A stretch of DNA of 64,000 nucleotides from Tabrizicola sp. TH137 (GCF_002855575.1 NZ_PKRQ01000006.1:1-64000); one strand, 5' to 3'; shown: positions 10,010 to 17,214, counted from the first letter of the stretch. Program-made: numbers and translations. Notes: generated by a model not told the origin, from the letters alone.

Positions 10010-10779
10010 GGGCCTTCCGGCCTCCTCGCGCAGCTTGTTTGCCCTGCTCCGTCAGGCCCCTGCCCGGAAATCCGGGCCCTTAAACGGAAACGGCGGACCG
10101 AGCTGCTGCCACTGCTCGATCCGCCGCCTGTCCCATCGCTGGGCGTCCAGCTACGCGCGCCACCTGGGGGAGATGTCTGCTCGCTCGCGCGCCGGATCTC
10201 TGGTTTCGATGAAGGCGGGGCCTGTATGAAGCCTGCTTTCGCCTGTTCGGGGTCTTGTGCCGCCCCTGCTTTCGTTTTCCCGTCCTCATCGTCGTGAACA
10301 TTAGATGCCACGGGATTTCCCCCCACGCAACGGGAATTTTTGGGACGAAGCGGGCATATCTTGTTTCAGCCCCCAGGACCGCACAGCATCTTGTAGAGTT
10401 ATCCACAGGCCAGAGCCAACAGATTGGCCTCTATTCCTCAAATGATCACAATATCTAGTGATGGCTTGTGATGGCCGCGGTCTCCCACGCGATCCCAAGT
10501 TTTTTTCGGGCCGCAGCCGGACAGGGCCAAAAACTCCATCCGGACGGGTCGGATCACGCCCGGAAGGGCCGGATTCCGCCCCGGGAACCACTCTATCCCA
10601 CGTTTTCCCGCTTCATTGATTCGGCGCAAGGCACGGTCCCGAACCGTCCCACCCGATCCCGCGCCAAGGGCGCAGGTCCTGCGGCGCGGGCCTCATCCCG
10701 CCGCGCCGCCACTCTGGCCGGCGCCTGGGCAGGCGCATGGGCAGGCCCAGTCCGGGGCCGGGCGCCGCCCGCCGTGCCG
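10010..10779. other. 770-bp intergenic region upstream of mraZ with a perfect DnaA box
   Basis: Besides the leader RNA, this gap holds an AT-richer stretch (about 10380-10480) with one perfect DnaA box, TTATCCACA, at 10399-10407. It also has a weak hairpin followed by T5 on the minus strand near 10545-10520. No open frame here has convincing codon structure or recognisable protein similarity. I looked for RNase P RNA, which sits upstream of mraZ in some relatives, and did not find its conserved core. Confidence 0.6.
10082..10293 (-). ncRNA. upsM: Probable UpsM-type sRNA in the mraZ 5' leader
   Basis: In Rhodobacter sphaeroides the 5' leader of mraZ is mostly terminated to give the abundant ~206-nt sRNA UpsM. 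Here the minus strand has a -10-like TCTAAT at 10305-10300 with a weak TTGCGT (10330-10325, 19-bp spacer). That predicts a transcript start near 10293, about 280 nt ahead of mraZ. A strong intrinsic terminator follows: a stem GGCGGA/TCCGCC enclosing CGAGC/GCTCG (10126-10091), then TTTCCGTTT (10090-10082). The implied RNA is about 210 nt. The call rests on position, size and terminator, not on sequence alignment. Confidence 0.6.
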
Positions 10780-10983
10780 TCAGTTCTGCAAGGGATGGCA
10801 GATCGGCTGGCCCGCCGCGTCAAAGCCCGCGACCACGCATTCCGATCCGTCCGACAGGATCAGCACCGTGCCGATGGCGATGGCCGCCGTCGAGGCCCTG
10901 CCGCCGCCGCCCTTCTTCTTCTCGATCTCCTGCGGCGCAATCAGGGCTGCCACATCCGGGACGGGGGGAAGTTCAAAGCTCAT
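10780..10983 (-). CDS. Small conserved-type protein of unknown function
   Basis: A 67-residue protein beginning MSFELPPVPDVAALIAPQEIEKKKGGGG and ending in a hydrophobic beta-rich part (IAIGTVLILSDGSECVVAGFDAAGQPICH). The start at 10983 is chosen because upstream codons in the same frame translate an intergenic repeat. No signal peptide or membrane segment is evident, and I do not recognise a family. The polar KKKGGGG linker between an acidic N-terminus and the beta-rich C-terminus suggests a folded C-terminal half of about 40 residues. Confidence 0.5.
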   Translation of the reverse strand: MSFELPPVPDVAALIAPQEIEKKKGGGGRASTAAIAIGTVLILSDGSECVVAGFDAAGQPICHPLQN

Positions 10984-11071
10984 GCGCGGGCCTTTCCGGT
11001 GCCGGGCGGCAGAGCGCCGCCCTCCCCGAGATGGGAAGCGCCGCGCCCTCCGTCCAGACCCTCTGCACGGG

Positions 11072-11160
11072 CGCACCGTTAACCATAAGTCCGCCCCGAT
11101 CTCTGCCGGGATTTGTATGTACACTTTGCGGCACAGAATGCGGCACGGAACACGGCACAG
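11072..11160. repeat. 89-bp dispersed intergenic repeat, copy A, with three 12-bp iterons
   Basis: This 89-bp segment aligns without gaps to 43711-43799 at 74 of 89 positions, including a fully identical 28-bp core around TTTGTATGTACACTTTGCGG. Both copies carry TTAACCAT near the left end. Both end in three units spaced 12 bp apart, GCGGCACNN-type (GCGGCACAG, GCGGCACGG, ACGGCACAG). Copy A lies between the small unknown gene and apbC. It could be a protein-binding site, a promoter-like module or a mobile-element remnant; I cannot assign it. Confidence 0.75.
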
Positions 11161-11198
11161 CCGTTTTCGCCCAAACCCCCGTTCCGGCTGGAAAATCC

Positions 11199-12275
11199 TT
11201 ACGCCATCCCGCCCGCGATCAACCCCCGCGCCAACCGCGCATAGGCCTCCGCCTCCGGCGCATCCGTCGCCGCGATGGGCGTTCCCGCATCCCCCGCCAT
11301 CCGCACCGAAAGCGCCAGCGGCAATTCCCCCAGGAAGGGCAGGCCCAGCTTGGCCGCCTCCGCCTTCACCCCGCCATGGCCGAAGATCTGCGTCTCATGC
11401 CCGCAATTGGGGCAGCAGAAGGTGGACATGTTCTCGATCAGCCCCAGCACCGGCACCTTCAATTTGCTGAACATGTCCAGCGCTTTGCGCGCATCCAGCA
11501 GCGCCACATCCTGCGGCGTCGAAACCACCAGCGCGCCCGTCAACTGCGTCCGCTGCGCCAGCGACAACTGGATATCGCCCGTCCCCGGCGGCAGGTCGAT
11601 GATCAGGATGTCCAGCTTCCCCCAGGCCACCTGCCCCAGCAATTGCTGCAAGGCCCCCATGATCATCGGCCCCCGCCAGATGACCGCCTCATCCTCCTTC
11701 AGCATCAGCCCGATCGACATCATGGTCACGCCATGTGCCTGCAAAGGCTCGATGATCTTGCCATCCGGGCTGGCCGGCCGCTTCGAAACCCCCATCATCC
11801 GCGGCTGGCTAGGCCCATAGATATCGGCATCCAGCAACCCCACCTTCCGCCCCTGCCGCGCCAGCGCCACGGCAAGGTTCGACGACACGGTGGATTTCCC
11901 CACGCCGCCCTTCCCGCTCGCCACCGCGATGATCCGGTCCACCCCCGAAACCTTCTGCGGCCCGCCCTGCTGCGGCGTCGGATGCTGCCCGATCTTCAAG
12001 GTCGGCGGCGCGGCAGGCTTCGCCGCCGGACCATGCGCCGTCATCACCACCTGCACCGTTTCCACCCCGGCCAGCCGCTTCACCGCCGCCTCCGCCGCCG
12101 CCGGCACCGGGCCCAGGGCGCGGGCCGCCTCGGGGCTCTCCGCCTCGATGACAAAGCGCACCAGACCGCCCTCAACCGTTAGCGCACGAATCAGATCGCG
12201 GGACACAAGATCCCCCCCGCCGGGCAGGCCGACCCCGGAAAGCGCCCGCAGGATTTCCTCTTTCGTAACCGTCAT
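11199..12275 (-). CDS. apbC: Iron-sulfur cluster carrier protein ApbC/Mrp family
   Basis: A P-loop ATPase that binds a 4Fe-4S cluster between two subunits and passes it to target proteins. The 358-residue product has an N-terminal MIP18/DUF59-like domain (residues 1-80) and the deviant Walker [10 protein letters not shown] (121-129). It also has the CxxC cluster ligands in FCCPNCGHE. The start at 12275 has a clear GGAG ribosome-binding site; an upstream in-frame codon does not. It is monocistronic and divergent from the DUF1127/sRNA operon. Confidence 0.93.
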   Translation of the reverse strand: MTVTKEEILRALSGVGLPGGGDLVSRDLIRALTVEGGLVRFVIEAESPEAARALGPVPAAAEAAVKRLAGVETVQVVMTAHGPAAKPAAPPTLKIGQHPTPQQGGPQKVSGVDRIIAVASGKGGVGKSTVSSNLAVALARQGRKVGLLDADIYGPSQPRMMGVSKRPASPDGKIIEPLQAHGVTMMSIGLMLKEDEAVIWRGPMIMGALQQLLGQVAWGKLDILIIDLPPGTGDIQLSLAQRTQLTGALVVSTPQDVALLDARKALDMFSKLKVPVLGLIENMSTFCCPNCGHETQIFGHGGVKAEAAKLGLPFLGELPLALSVRMAGDAGTPIAATDAPEAEAYARLARGLIAGGMA

Positions 12276-12535
12276 GCGTTCTTCTCCTGCCCAAGCTTTC
12301 GGCAAACCTCGTCATCTTTTCGGCACTCGGCAAGACCGAGTTGACCAATTGCTCAGGTTTTCAGCGAAACCTCTGAAATTAATGACGTTTCCGTGACAAT
12401 CAGCCATGCGATTGCTGCATGGCAGCATTGCAGGCCCGGTCTATTGTGCAGGTGCAGCATATGCCCCATGTTTCCGGTAACAGCGCGACAGAACGTTGTC
12501 CTGACAACAGATGTAACAAACTGAGGCTGATCGAA
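12276..12535. promoter_or_regulatory. Divergent promoter region with a sigma-32-like promoter for the DUF1127/sRNA operon
   Basis: On the plus strand TTGTGC (12444-12449), a 14-bp spacer and CCCCATGT (12464-12471) match the heat-shock sigma factor pattern, in which the -10 is CCCCATNT. This places the transcript start near 12478, about 57 nt before the DUF1127 ATG. Rhodobacter CcsR operons are known to depend on RpoHI/RpoHII, so the match is meaningful. A 7-bp inverted repeat, GCCATGC/GCATGGC, lies at 12403-12423 and might be an operator or hairpin. The apbC promoter was not resolved. Confidence 0.55.
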
Positions 12536-12751
12536 ATGGCTTATGTCAACTCTTCCCGCGCCGCGTCCTTCTCGCTGGCTGACCGCATCTCTGGCTTCCT
12601 GGCCCAGTTCAAGGTGCAGATGGCTCGCCGCGCCGTGTACAACCAGACCGTCCGCGAACTGGTGCAACTGACCGATCGCGAACTGGCCGATCTCGGCATC
12701 GCCCGGGTCGATATCCCCACCGTGGCGCGCGAAGCCGCCTACGGAAAGTAA
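12536..12751 (+). CDS. DUF1127 small RNA-associated protein, CcaF1-like
   Basis: A 71-residue protein with a basic N-terminal half and a C-terminal DUF1127 domain (RELVQLTDRELADLGIARVD). The ATG at 12536 is preferred over an in-frame upstream codon because conservation starts there and it lies downstream of the predicted transcript start. In Rhodobacter sphaeroides the equivalent gene (RSP_6037, CcaF1) is the first gene of the CcsR1-4 sRNA operon, and its protein affects sRNA maturation and turnover. The same arrangement here, with CCUCCUCCC hairpins starting ten bases after the stop, supports the same role. Confidence 0.88.
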   Translation: MAYVNSSRAASFSLADRISGFLAQFKVQMARRAVYNQTVRELVQLTDRELADLGIARVDIPTVAREAAYGK

Positions 12752-12756
12752 GTTTC

Positions 12757-12829
12757 TTGCTGAACCCCACCTCCTCCCGGGGTTCATAGCAAAAGCGGCG
12801 GCGCTTCTCCTCCTCCCTGGCGCCGCCGC
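12757..12829 (+). ncRNA. CcsR/cuckoo-type sRNA unit 1 (two CCUCCUCCC-loop hairpins)
   Basis: Hairpin 1 (12761-12786) has the 8-bp stem TGAACCCC/GGGGTTCA and loop ACCTCCTCCC. Hairpin 2 (12795-12829) has a perfect 10-bp stem GCGGCGGCGC/GCGCCGCCGC with the loop TTCTCCTCCTCCCTG. The loop is complementary to Shine-Dalgarno sequences. Paired hairpins with this loop define the cuckoo RNA family, of which CcsR1-4 in Rhodobacter are members. The unit starts right after the DUF1127 stop, so it is expected to be processed from the same transcript. Confidence 0.85.
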
Positions 12830-12875
12830 ACTTTGATCCGGAAGCCGCGCTCCAGCGTATGCTTCCCAGACAGAT

Positions 12876-12947
12876 CCGAAGTCCCCCTCCTCCTCCCTGG
12901 GGACACGGAAAAGCGGCGGTTCCGCTCCTCCTCCCAGGAACCGCCGC
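12876..12947 (+). ncRNA. CcsR/cuckoo-type sRNA unit 2
   Basis: Hairpin 3 (12881-12904) has stem GTCCCC/GGGGAC and loop CTCCTCCTCCCT, extended below by CCG/CGG. Hairpin 4 (12913-12947) has a perfect 11-bp stem GCGGCGGTTCC/GGAACCGCCGC and loop GCTCCTCCTCCCA. The weak-then-strong hairpin order is repeated in each following unit. A 46-nt spacer separates it from unit 1. Confidence 0.85.
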
Positions 12948-12983
12948 ACCAAATTCCGGGGCCAAGACCCCAACGGCGTGCGA

Positions 12984-13052
12984 CAGGCCCCCTCCTCCTC
13001 CCTGGGGCCATCGGACCAGCGGCGACCCCCTCCTCCTCCCTGGGGTCGCCGC
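12984..13052 (+). ncRNA. CcsR/cuckoo-type sRNA unit 3
   Basis: Hairpin 5 (12986-13009) has stem GGCCCC/GGGGCC with loop CTCCTCCTCCCT. Hairpin 6 (13019-13052) has a perfect 11-bp stem GCGGCGACCCC/GGGGTCGCCGC and the same loop. The leader CAACGGCGTGCGACAGGCC is shared almost unchanged with unit 4, showing recent tandem duplication of about 107 bp. Confidence 0.85.
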
Positions 13053-13090
13053 ACCAAGTTTCGGGGCCAAAAGGCCCCAACGGCGTGCGA

Positions 13091-13161
13091 CAGGCCCTCC
13101 TCCTCCTCCCTGAGGGCCATCGGACCAGCGGCGGTTCCCACCTCCTCCCGGGAACCGCCGC
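13091..13161 (+). ncRNA. CcsR/cuckoo-type sRNA unit 4
   Basis: Hairpin 7 (13093-13118) has stem GGCCCT/AGGGCC with loop CCTCCTCCTCCCTG. Hairpin 8 (13128-13161) has a perfect 12-bp stem GCGGCGGTTCCC/GGGAACCGCCGC with loop ACCTCCTCCC. Compensatory changes relative to unit 3 (ACCCC/GGGGT versus TTCCC/GGGAA) preserve pairing, which argues that the RNA structure is under selection. Confidence 0.85.
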
Positions 13162-13194
13162 TCCCCGATCTCGCAAGCCGCAGCCAGGTTCGGA

Positions 13195-13264
13195 CCCGGC
13201 CATCCCCTCCTCCCTCGGCCGGGACGAAGACGCGACCCGGCCTTCCCCTCCTCCCTTGGCCGGG
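13195..13264 (+). ncRNA. CcsR/cuckoo-type sRNA unit 5
   Basis: Hairpin 9 (13195-13223) and hairpin 10 (13236-13264) share the 7-bp stem CCCGGCC/GGCCGGG, with 15-nt loops ATCCCCTCCTCCCTC and TTCCCCTCCTCCCTT. The two hairpins are near copies of each other and differ from units 1-4 in lacking the long GCGGCG stem, so this unit may be a diverged or partly duplicated member. Confidence 0.75.
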
Positions 13265-13275
13265 ACGCCTGCAAG

Positions 13276-13304
13276 CGGCGGCGCCCCTCCCTCGGGCGCC
13301 GCCG
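13276..13304 (+). terminator. Terminal hairpin of the CcsR-like array
   Basis: An 11-bp perfect stem CGGCGGCGCCC/GGGCGCCGCCG with the short 7-nt loop CTCCCTC. It has the family stem but only a remnant of the loop motif, and is followed by TTCTGCATT rather than a clear T-run. It is the last structure before the benE-type gene and probably ends the transcript, or is a half-copy of an sRNA unit. Confidence 0.5.
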
Positions 13305-13380
13305 TTCTGCATTCCGCGGCTTGCATCCCCCCCGCCCCCCGCCGATAGTCCCCGCCGAACGCACCCATCCGGCAGGCCCG

Positions 13381-14523
13381 ATGCGCCCCTCCCTTCTGTC
13401 CGCCGCCCTTGTCGCCGCCCTCGTCGGCTATGGCTCCACCATTGCCCTCGTCCTCGCTGCGGCCCAGGCACTGGGCGCAACGCCCGCACAGACCGCAAGC
13501 TGGGTGATGGGCGTCTGCTTCGCCAAGGCGCTTGGCAGCGCCCTCCTCTCCAGCCTCTACCGCGTGCCGGTCGTGCTGGCCTGGTCCACCCCCGGCGCGG
13601 CCCTGATCGCGGCGTCGTCAGGCTATGACATGGCCGAAGGCGTGGCGGCCTTCCTGCTGGCGGGCCTGCTGATCGCCGCCACGGGCCTGATCCGCCCCCT
13701 CGGCACGCTGGTCGGCAAGATCCCGGACGGCATCGCCGCCGCCATGCTGGCCGGCGTCCTGCTGCCTTTCGTCCTGAAAGGCGCAGGCGCAGCGCAGGCC
13801 GCCCCCCTGCTCGTCGCCCCGATGGTCGCGCTCTTTGCCCTTGTCCGGCTCAAGAACCCCGCCATGGCCGTCCTTGCCGCCCTGGCCGCAGGCCTCGCCA
13901 CCGCCTTCGCCAGCGGTGCGGCACTTCTGCCGCTCCTGCCCCCCATTCCGCCCACACCCACCCTCATCACACCCGAATTCCACTGGGCCGCCCTCATCGG
14001 CCTCGGCCTGCCGCTCTACCTCGTCACCATGGCCTCGCAGAACCTGCCCGGCTTCGCCACAATGCGCGCCGCAGGCTATGAGCCGCCCGTCGCCCCGGCC
14101 CTGACGGTCACCGGCCTGATCTCGGCCGCCACCGCCCTGATCGGCGCGCATACGGTGAACATGGCCGCGATCACGGCGGCCATCTGCATGGGCGATGACG
14201 TGCATCCCGACCGGGCACAGCGCTGGAAGGTCGGTCTGGCCTATGCGGGTGTCTGGGTGATCCTCGGCCTCACCGGGCCCGTCGTCATCGCGATCCTCGC
14301 CGCCCTGCCCCCCGCCCTGATGACCGCGCTGGTGGCGCTGGCGCTGCTCGGCCCCCTGACGGGCGCGCTGACCGGGGCCTTCGCCGCCCCCGACCAGCGT
14401 TTTGCCGCCACGATGACCCTTGCCGTCACCGGCGCGGGCGTGGCCTTCGCGGGCATCGGCGCGGCCTTCTGGGGGCTGCTGGCGGGCCTCGCGATCTGGG
14501 CCCTTGAACACCGCGCGCGCTGA
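13381..14523 (+). CDS. BenE-family benzoate/H+ symporter
   Basis: A 380-residue inner-membrane transporter of about 11-12 hydrophobic segments. The conserved STPGAALIAASSGY block near residues 63-77 and the EFHWAALIGLGLPLYLVTMASQN segment place it in the BenE family, whose members import benzoate-like aromatic acids with protons. The ATG at 13381 begins directly with the first membrane helix; upstream codons belong to the sRNA array. No aromatic catabolic genes flank it, so the substrate is uncertain. Confidence 0.85.
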   Translation: MRPSLLSAALVAALVGYGSTIALVLAAAQALGATPAQTASWVMGVCFAKALGSALLSSLYRVPVVLAWSTPGAALIAASSGYDMAEGVAAFLLAGLLIAATGLIRPLGTLVGKIPDGIAAAMLAGVLLPFVLKGAGAAQAAPLLVAPMVALFALVRLKNPAMAVLAALAAGLATAFASGAALLPLLPPIPPTPTLITPEFHWAALIGLGLPLYLVTMASQNLPGFATMRAAGYEPPVAPALTVTGLISAATALIGAHTVNMAAITAAICMGDDVHPDRAQRWKVGLAYAGVWVILGLTGPVVIAILAALPPALMTALVALALLGPLTGALTGAFAAPDQRFAATMTLAVTGAGVAFAGIGAAFWGLLAGLAIWALEHRAR

Positions 14524-14640
14524 CGATTTCTGACGCAGAAATCGCCCCGATTTCTGCCCGCAGAAAACGCATGGCAAGCGCAACGCTGCATCCCGATTTC
14601 TGCGCGCAGAAATCGCCGCGTTTCCTGCGTCAGGAAACGC
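14524..14640. repeat. Cluster of four related palindromes between convergent genes
   Basis: Three units of the type CGATTTCTG-N-CAGAAATCG occur at 14524-14544, 14548-14569 (imperfect) and 14594-14615 (perfect, self-complementary), then GCGTTTCCTG/CAGGAAACGC with loop CGT at 14618-14640. They begin at the benE-type stop codon and end 15 bp before the uvrD stop. They may serve as bidirectional terminators, but the repetition of one sequence suggests a REP-like element. Confidence 0.75.
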
Positions 14641-14655
14641 TCCCCCCCGCGCGCC

Positions 14656-17079
14656 TCAGAACGGCACCTCATCCGCGTCATCGGCATCCACGACAAAGCC
14701 CGCCACGACCTTCTTGATCCCGGCCTTGGAGAAGTCGATCTCCAGCTTGCCCCCTTCGATCCCGATGACGATCCCATAGCCGAACTTGCGGTGGAACACC
14801 CGGTCCCCTTCGGCAAAAGCCGGCACCGCCGTCGCGTCGATCACCACCCCCCTCGCCTCGCGCGGCTGCGACACGCCCCGCGTCTGCACCCGGTCCTGCA
14901 TCCGCTTCCATCCCGGCGAGTTATAGACATCCGCCTTCGCCACCCGCTCATCCATCGCGGAGGACACCGCATAGGGCGCCGCCGCGCCAAAGCCCCCGCC
15001 ATAAAGCCCGGGCGGCGTCAGCACCTCGACATGCGCCGCCGGCAATTCGTCGATGAAGCGGCTGGGCAACTGGCTCTGCCATTGCCCATAGACCCGGCGG
15101 TTCGAGGCGAAGGAGATGGTGCAGAGCTCCTCTGCCCGCGTGATCCCCACATAGGCCAGCCGCCGCTCTTCCTCCAACCCCTTCAACCCGCTTTCGTCCA
15201 TCGACCGCTGGCTGGGGAACAGCCCATCCTCCCAGCCCGGCAGGAACACCACCGGGAATTCCAGCCCCTTGGCGGCATGCAGCGTCATGATCGACACCTT
15301 CTCGCCCGCCTCCTCCGTCTCGTTGTCCATGATCAACGCGACATGTTCCAGGAAACCTTGCAGATTGTCGAACTGCTCCAGCGCCTTGACGAGTTCCTTC
15401 AGGTTCTCCAGCCGCCCCGGCGCCTCGGGCGTCTTGTCGTTCTGCCACATCTCCGTGTAGCCCGACTCCTCCAAAATCATCTCGGCCAGCCGGACATGAT
15501 CCATCGCGGGCGCAACCGCCGCGATCGGTTCCAGCACATCATCGTCGCCCGCTACCCGCACCGTCTCGCGCGTCAGCGCGTGCCAGCGGTCGATCCCCTC
15601 CACGAAGGCGCGCAACTGCCCCGCGCCCTTGCCGCCGATCCCGCCATGGGCCAGCAGTTCCCGCGCGCCCTCATGCAGCGACACCCCCGCCAGCCGCGCC
15701 GCGCGCTGGATATCCGCCTGCGCCTTGTCGCCCAGCCCGCGCTTGGGGACATTCACCACCCGCTCGAAGGCCAGATCATCCTCGGGCGAAACCGCCAGCC
15801 GGAAATAGGCCATCGCATCGCGGATCTCCTGCCGCTCATAGAACCTCGGCCCGCCGATCACCCGATAGGGCAGCCCGATGGTCAGGAACCGGTCCTCGAA
15901 GGCCCGCATCTGATGGCTCGCCCGCACCAGAATCGCCTGCCCGTCCAGCCCGACAGGGTCCAACCCCCGCCCGCCGCGCAGCAGCGCCTCGATCTCTTCC
16001 CCGATCCAGCGCGCCTCTTCCTCACCATCCCAATGGCCGATCAGACGGACCTTTTCGCCCTCCTTCACATCCGTCCACAGCGTCTTGCCCAACCGCCCGG
16101 CATTCCCCGCAATCACGCCCGAGGCGGCGGCAAGGATATGCGGGGTGGACCGGTAGTTCTGCTCCAGCCGCACCACATGGGCACCGGGGAAATCCTTCTC
16201 GAAGCGCAGGATATTGCCCACCTCCGCGCCCCGCCAGCCATAGATCGACTGGTCATCATCCCCCACACAGCAGATGTTGCGATGCGCCTGCGCCAGAAGC
16301 CGCAGCCACAGATACTGGCAGACGTTGGTGTCCTGATACTCGTCCACCAGAATGTAGCGGAACCACCGCTGATACTGCGCCAGCACATCGGGATGGGTCT
16401 GAAAGATCACCACGCAATGCAGCAGCAGATCGCCGAAATCGCAGGCGTTCAGCGTCCGCAACCGCTCCTGATACTGCGCGTAAAGCTCCGTCCCGCGATT
16501 GGCGTAGCCGCCCGCCTCGCCGGACGGCACCCGCTCCGGCGTCAGGGCGCGGTTCTTCCAGCCATCGATCATCCCCGCCAGCATCCGCGCAGGCCAGCGC
16601 TTCTCGTCGATATTCGCCGCCACGATCAACTGCTTCAGCAGCCGGATCTGGTCATCCGTATCCAGAATGGTGAAGTTCGACTTCAACCCCACCAATTCCG
16701 CATGCCGCCGCAGGATCTTGACCGACAGCGAATGGAAGGTGCCCATCCAGGGCATCCCCTCCGCCACCTCGCCCAGCATCCGCCCCACGCGCAGCTTCAT
16801 CTCCCGCGCGGCCTTGTTGGTAAAGGTCACCGACAGGATCTCGTTCGGCCGCGCCTTGCCCATCCGCAACAGATGCACGATCCGCGCCGTCAGCGCCTTG
16901 GTCTTGCCCGTCCCGGCGCCCGCCAGCATCAGCACCGGGCCATCCAGCGCCTCCACCGCCTCGCGCTGCGCGGGGTTCAGGTCATCCAGGTATGGCGCAG
17001 GCCGCGCCGCCATCATGGCCCGCTGCGACAGCGGCACCACCGCCGCCTCTGCCCCTGCTTCGTCATCCCAACCATTCAT
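14656..17079 (-). CDS. uvrD: ATP-dependent DNA helicase UvrD/PcrA
   Basis: A superfamily 1A 3'-5' helicase acting in nucleotide excision and mismatch repair. The 807-residue product has Q motif LNPAQREAV, Walker A GAGTGKT, Walker B LVDEYQDTN, motif III DDDQSIYGWRGA and motif V TLHAAKGLEF. The C-terminal tail (RVFHRKFGYGIVIGIEGGK) is the PcrA/UvrD RNA-polymerase-binding Tudor-like domain. The start at 17079 is chosen because the family N-terminus begins there. A perfect SOS box lies 38 bp upstream. Confidence 0.95.
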   Translation of the reverse strand: MNGWDDEAGAEAAVVPLSQRAMMAARPAPYLDDLNPAQREAVEALDGPVLMLAGAGTGKTKALTARIVHLLRMGKARPNEILSVTFTNKAAREMKLRVGRMLGEVAEGMPWMGTFHSLSVKILRRHAELVGLKSNFTILDTDDQIRLLKQLIVAANIDEKRWPARMLAGMIDGWKNRALTPERVPSGEAGGYANRGTELYAQYQERLRTLNACDFGDLLLHCVVIFQTHPDVLAQYQRWFRYILVDEYQDTNVCQYLWLRLLAQAHRNICCVGDDDQSIYGWRGAEVGNILRFEKDFPGAHVVRLEQNYRSTPHILAAASGVIAGNAGRLGKTLWTDVKEGEKVRLIGHWDGEEEARWIGEEIEALLRGGRGLDPVGLDGQAILVRASHQMRAFEDRFLTIGLPYRVIGGPRFYERQEIRDAMAYFRLAVSPEDDLAFERVVNVPKRGLGDKAQADIQRAARLAGVSLHEGARELLAHGGIGGKGAGQLRAFVEGIDRWHALTRETVRVAGDDDVLEPIAAVAPAMDHVRLAEMILEESGYTEMWQNDKTPEAPGRLENLKELVKALEQFDNLQGFLEHVALIMDNETEEAGEKVSIMTLHAAKGLEFPVVFLPGWEDGLFPSQRSMDESGLKGLEEERRLAYVGITRAEELCTISFASNRRVYGQWQSQLPSRFIDELPAAHVEVLTPPGLYGGGFGAAAPYAVSSAMDERVAKADVYNSPGWKRMQDRVQTRGVSQPREARGVVIDATAVPAFAEGDRVFHRKFGYGIVIGIEGGKLEIDFSKAGIKKVVAGFVVDADDADEVPF

Positions 17080-17116
17080 GCGCGAAACCCTAGCGCCATC
17101 GGCGGCAAAGGAAAAG

Positions 17117-17131
17117 GTTCCGCAAATGTTC
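17117..17131. promoter_or_regulatory. LexA (SOS) box upstream of uvrD
   Basis: GTTC-CGCAAAT-GTTC, an exact match to GTTC-N7-GTTC, the LexA operator described in Rhodobacter and other alphaproteobacteria. It lies 38 bp from the uvrD start, where LexA would block the promoter. DNA damage would be expected to raise helicase expression. Confidence 0.8.
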
Positions 17132-17188
17132 CGGCGCAACTTTTCCTGTCCGCGCCGCCCACCCGCTTTGCAGCCGCAAAGCCATCCC

Positions 17189-17214
17189 TGCATATTTCGC
17201 AAAATTTGCATATT
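17189..17214. promoter_or_regulatory. Candidate operator with TGCATATT direct repeats, pyc promoter region
   Basis: TGCATATT occurs at 17189-17196 and again at 17207-17214, flanking TCGCAAAATT, in an AT-rich pocket between divergent uvrD and pyc. The combination of TTTCGCAAA and TTTGCATA elements resembles sites of short-chain acyl-CoA regulators (ScfR/RamB type), which control anaplerotic genes in related bacteria. The resemblance is partial and the assignment is a guess. Confidence 0.35.

Noticed and set aside
10010-10779. Replication origin or RNase P RNA upstream of mraZ
   Set aside because: Only one DnaA box is present and no dnaA, parAB or hemE-type context; the conserved RNase P RNA core was not found on either strand.
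12761-13304. CRISPR-like regular repeats
   Set aside because: Repeat units are hairpins with differing stems and a shared loop, spacing is irregular, there are no unique spacers and no cas genes.
12353-13498. Long open frames on both strands across the CCTCCTCCC region, with repeated Arg/Gly-rich peptides
   Set aside because: They are produced by GC-rich hairpin repeats. The conserved unit is the RNA stem-loop, and stem changes are compensatory rather than synonymous.
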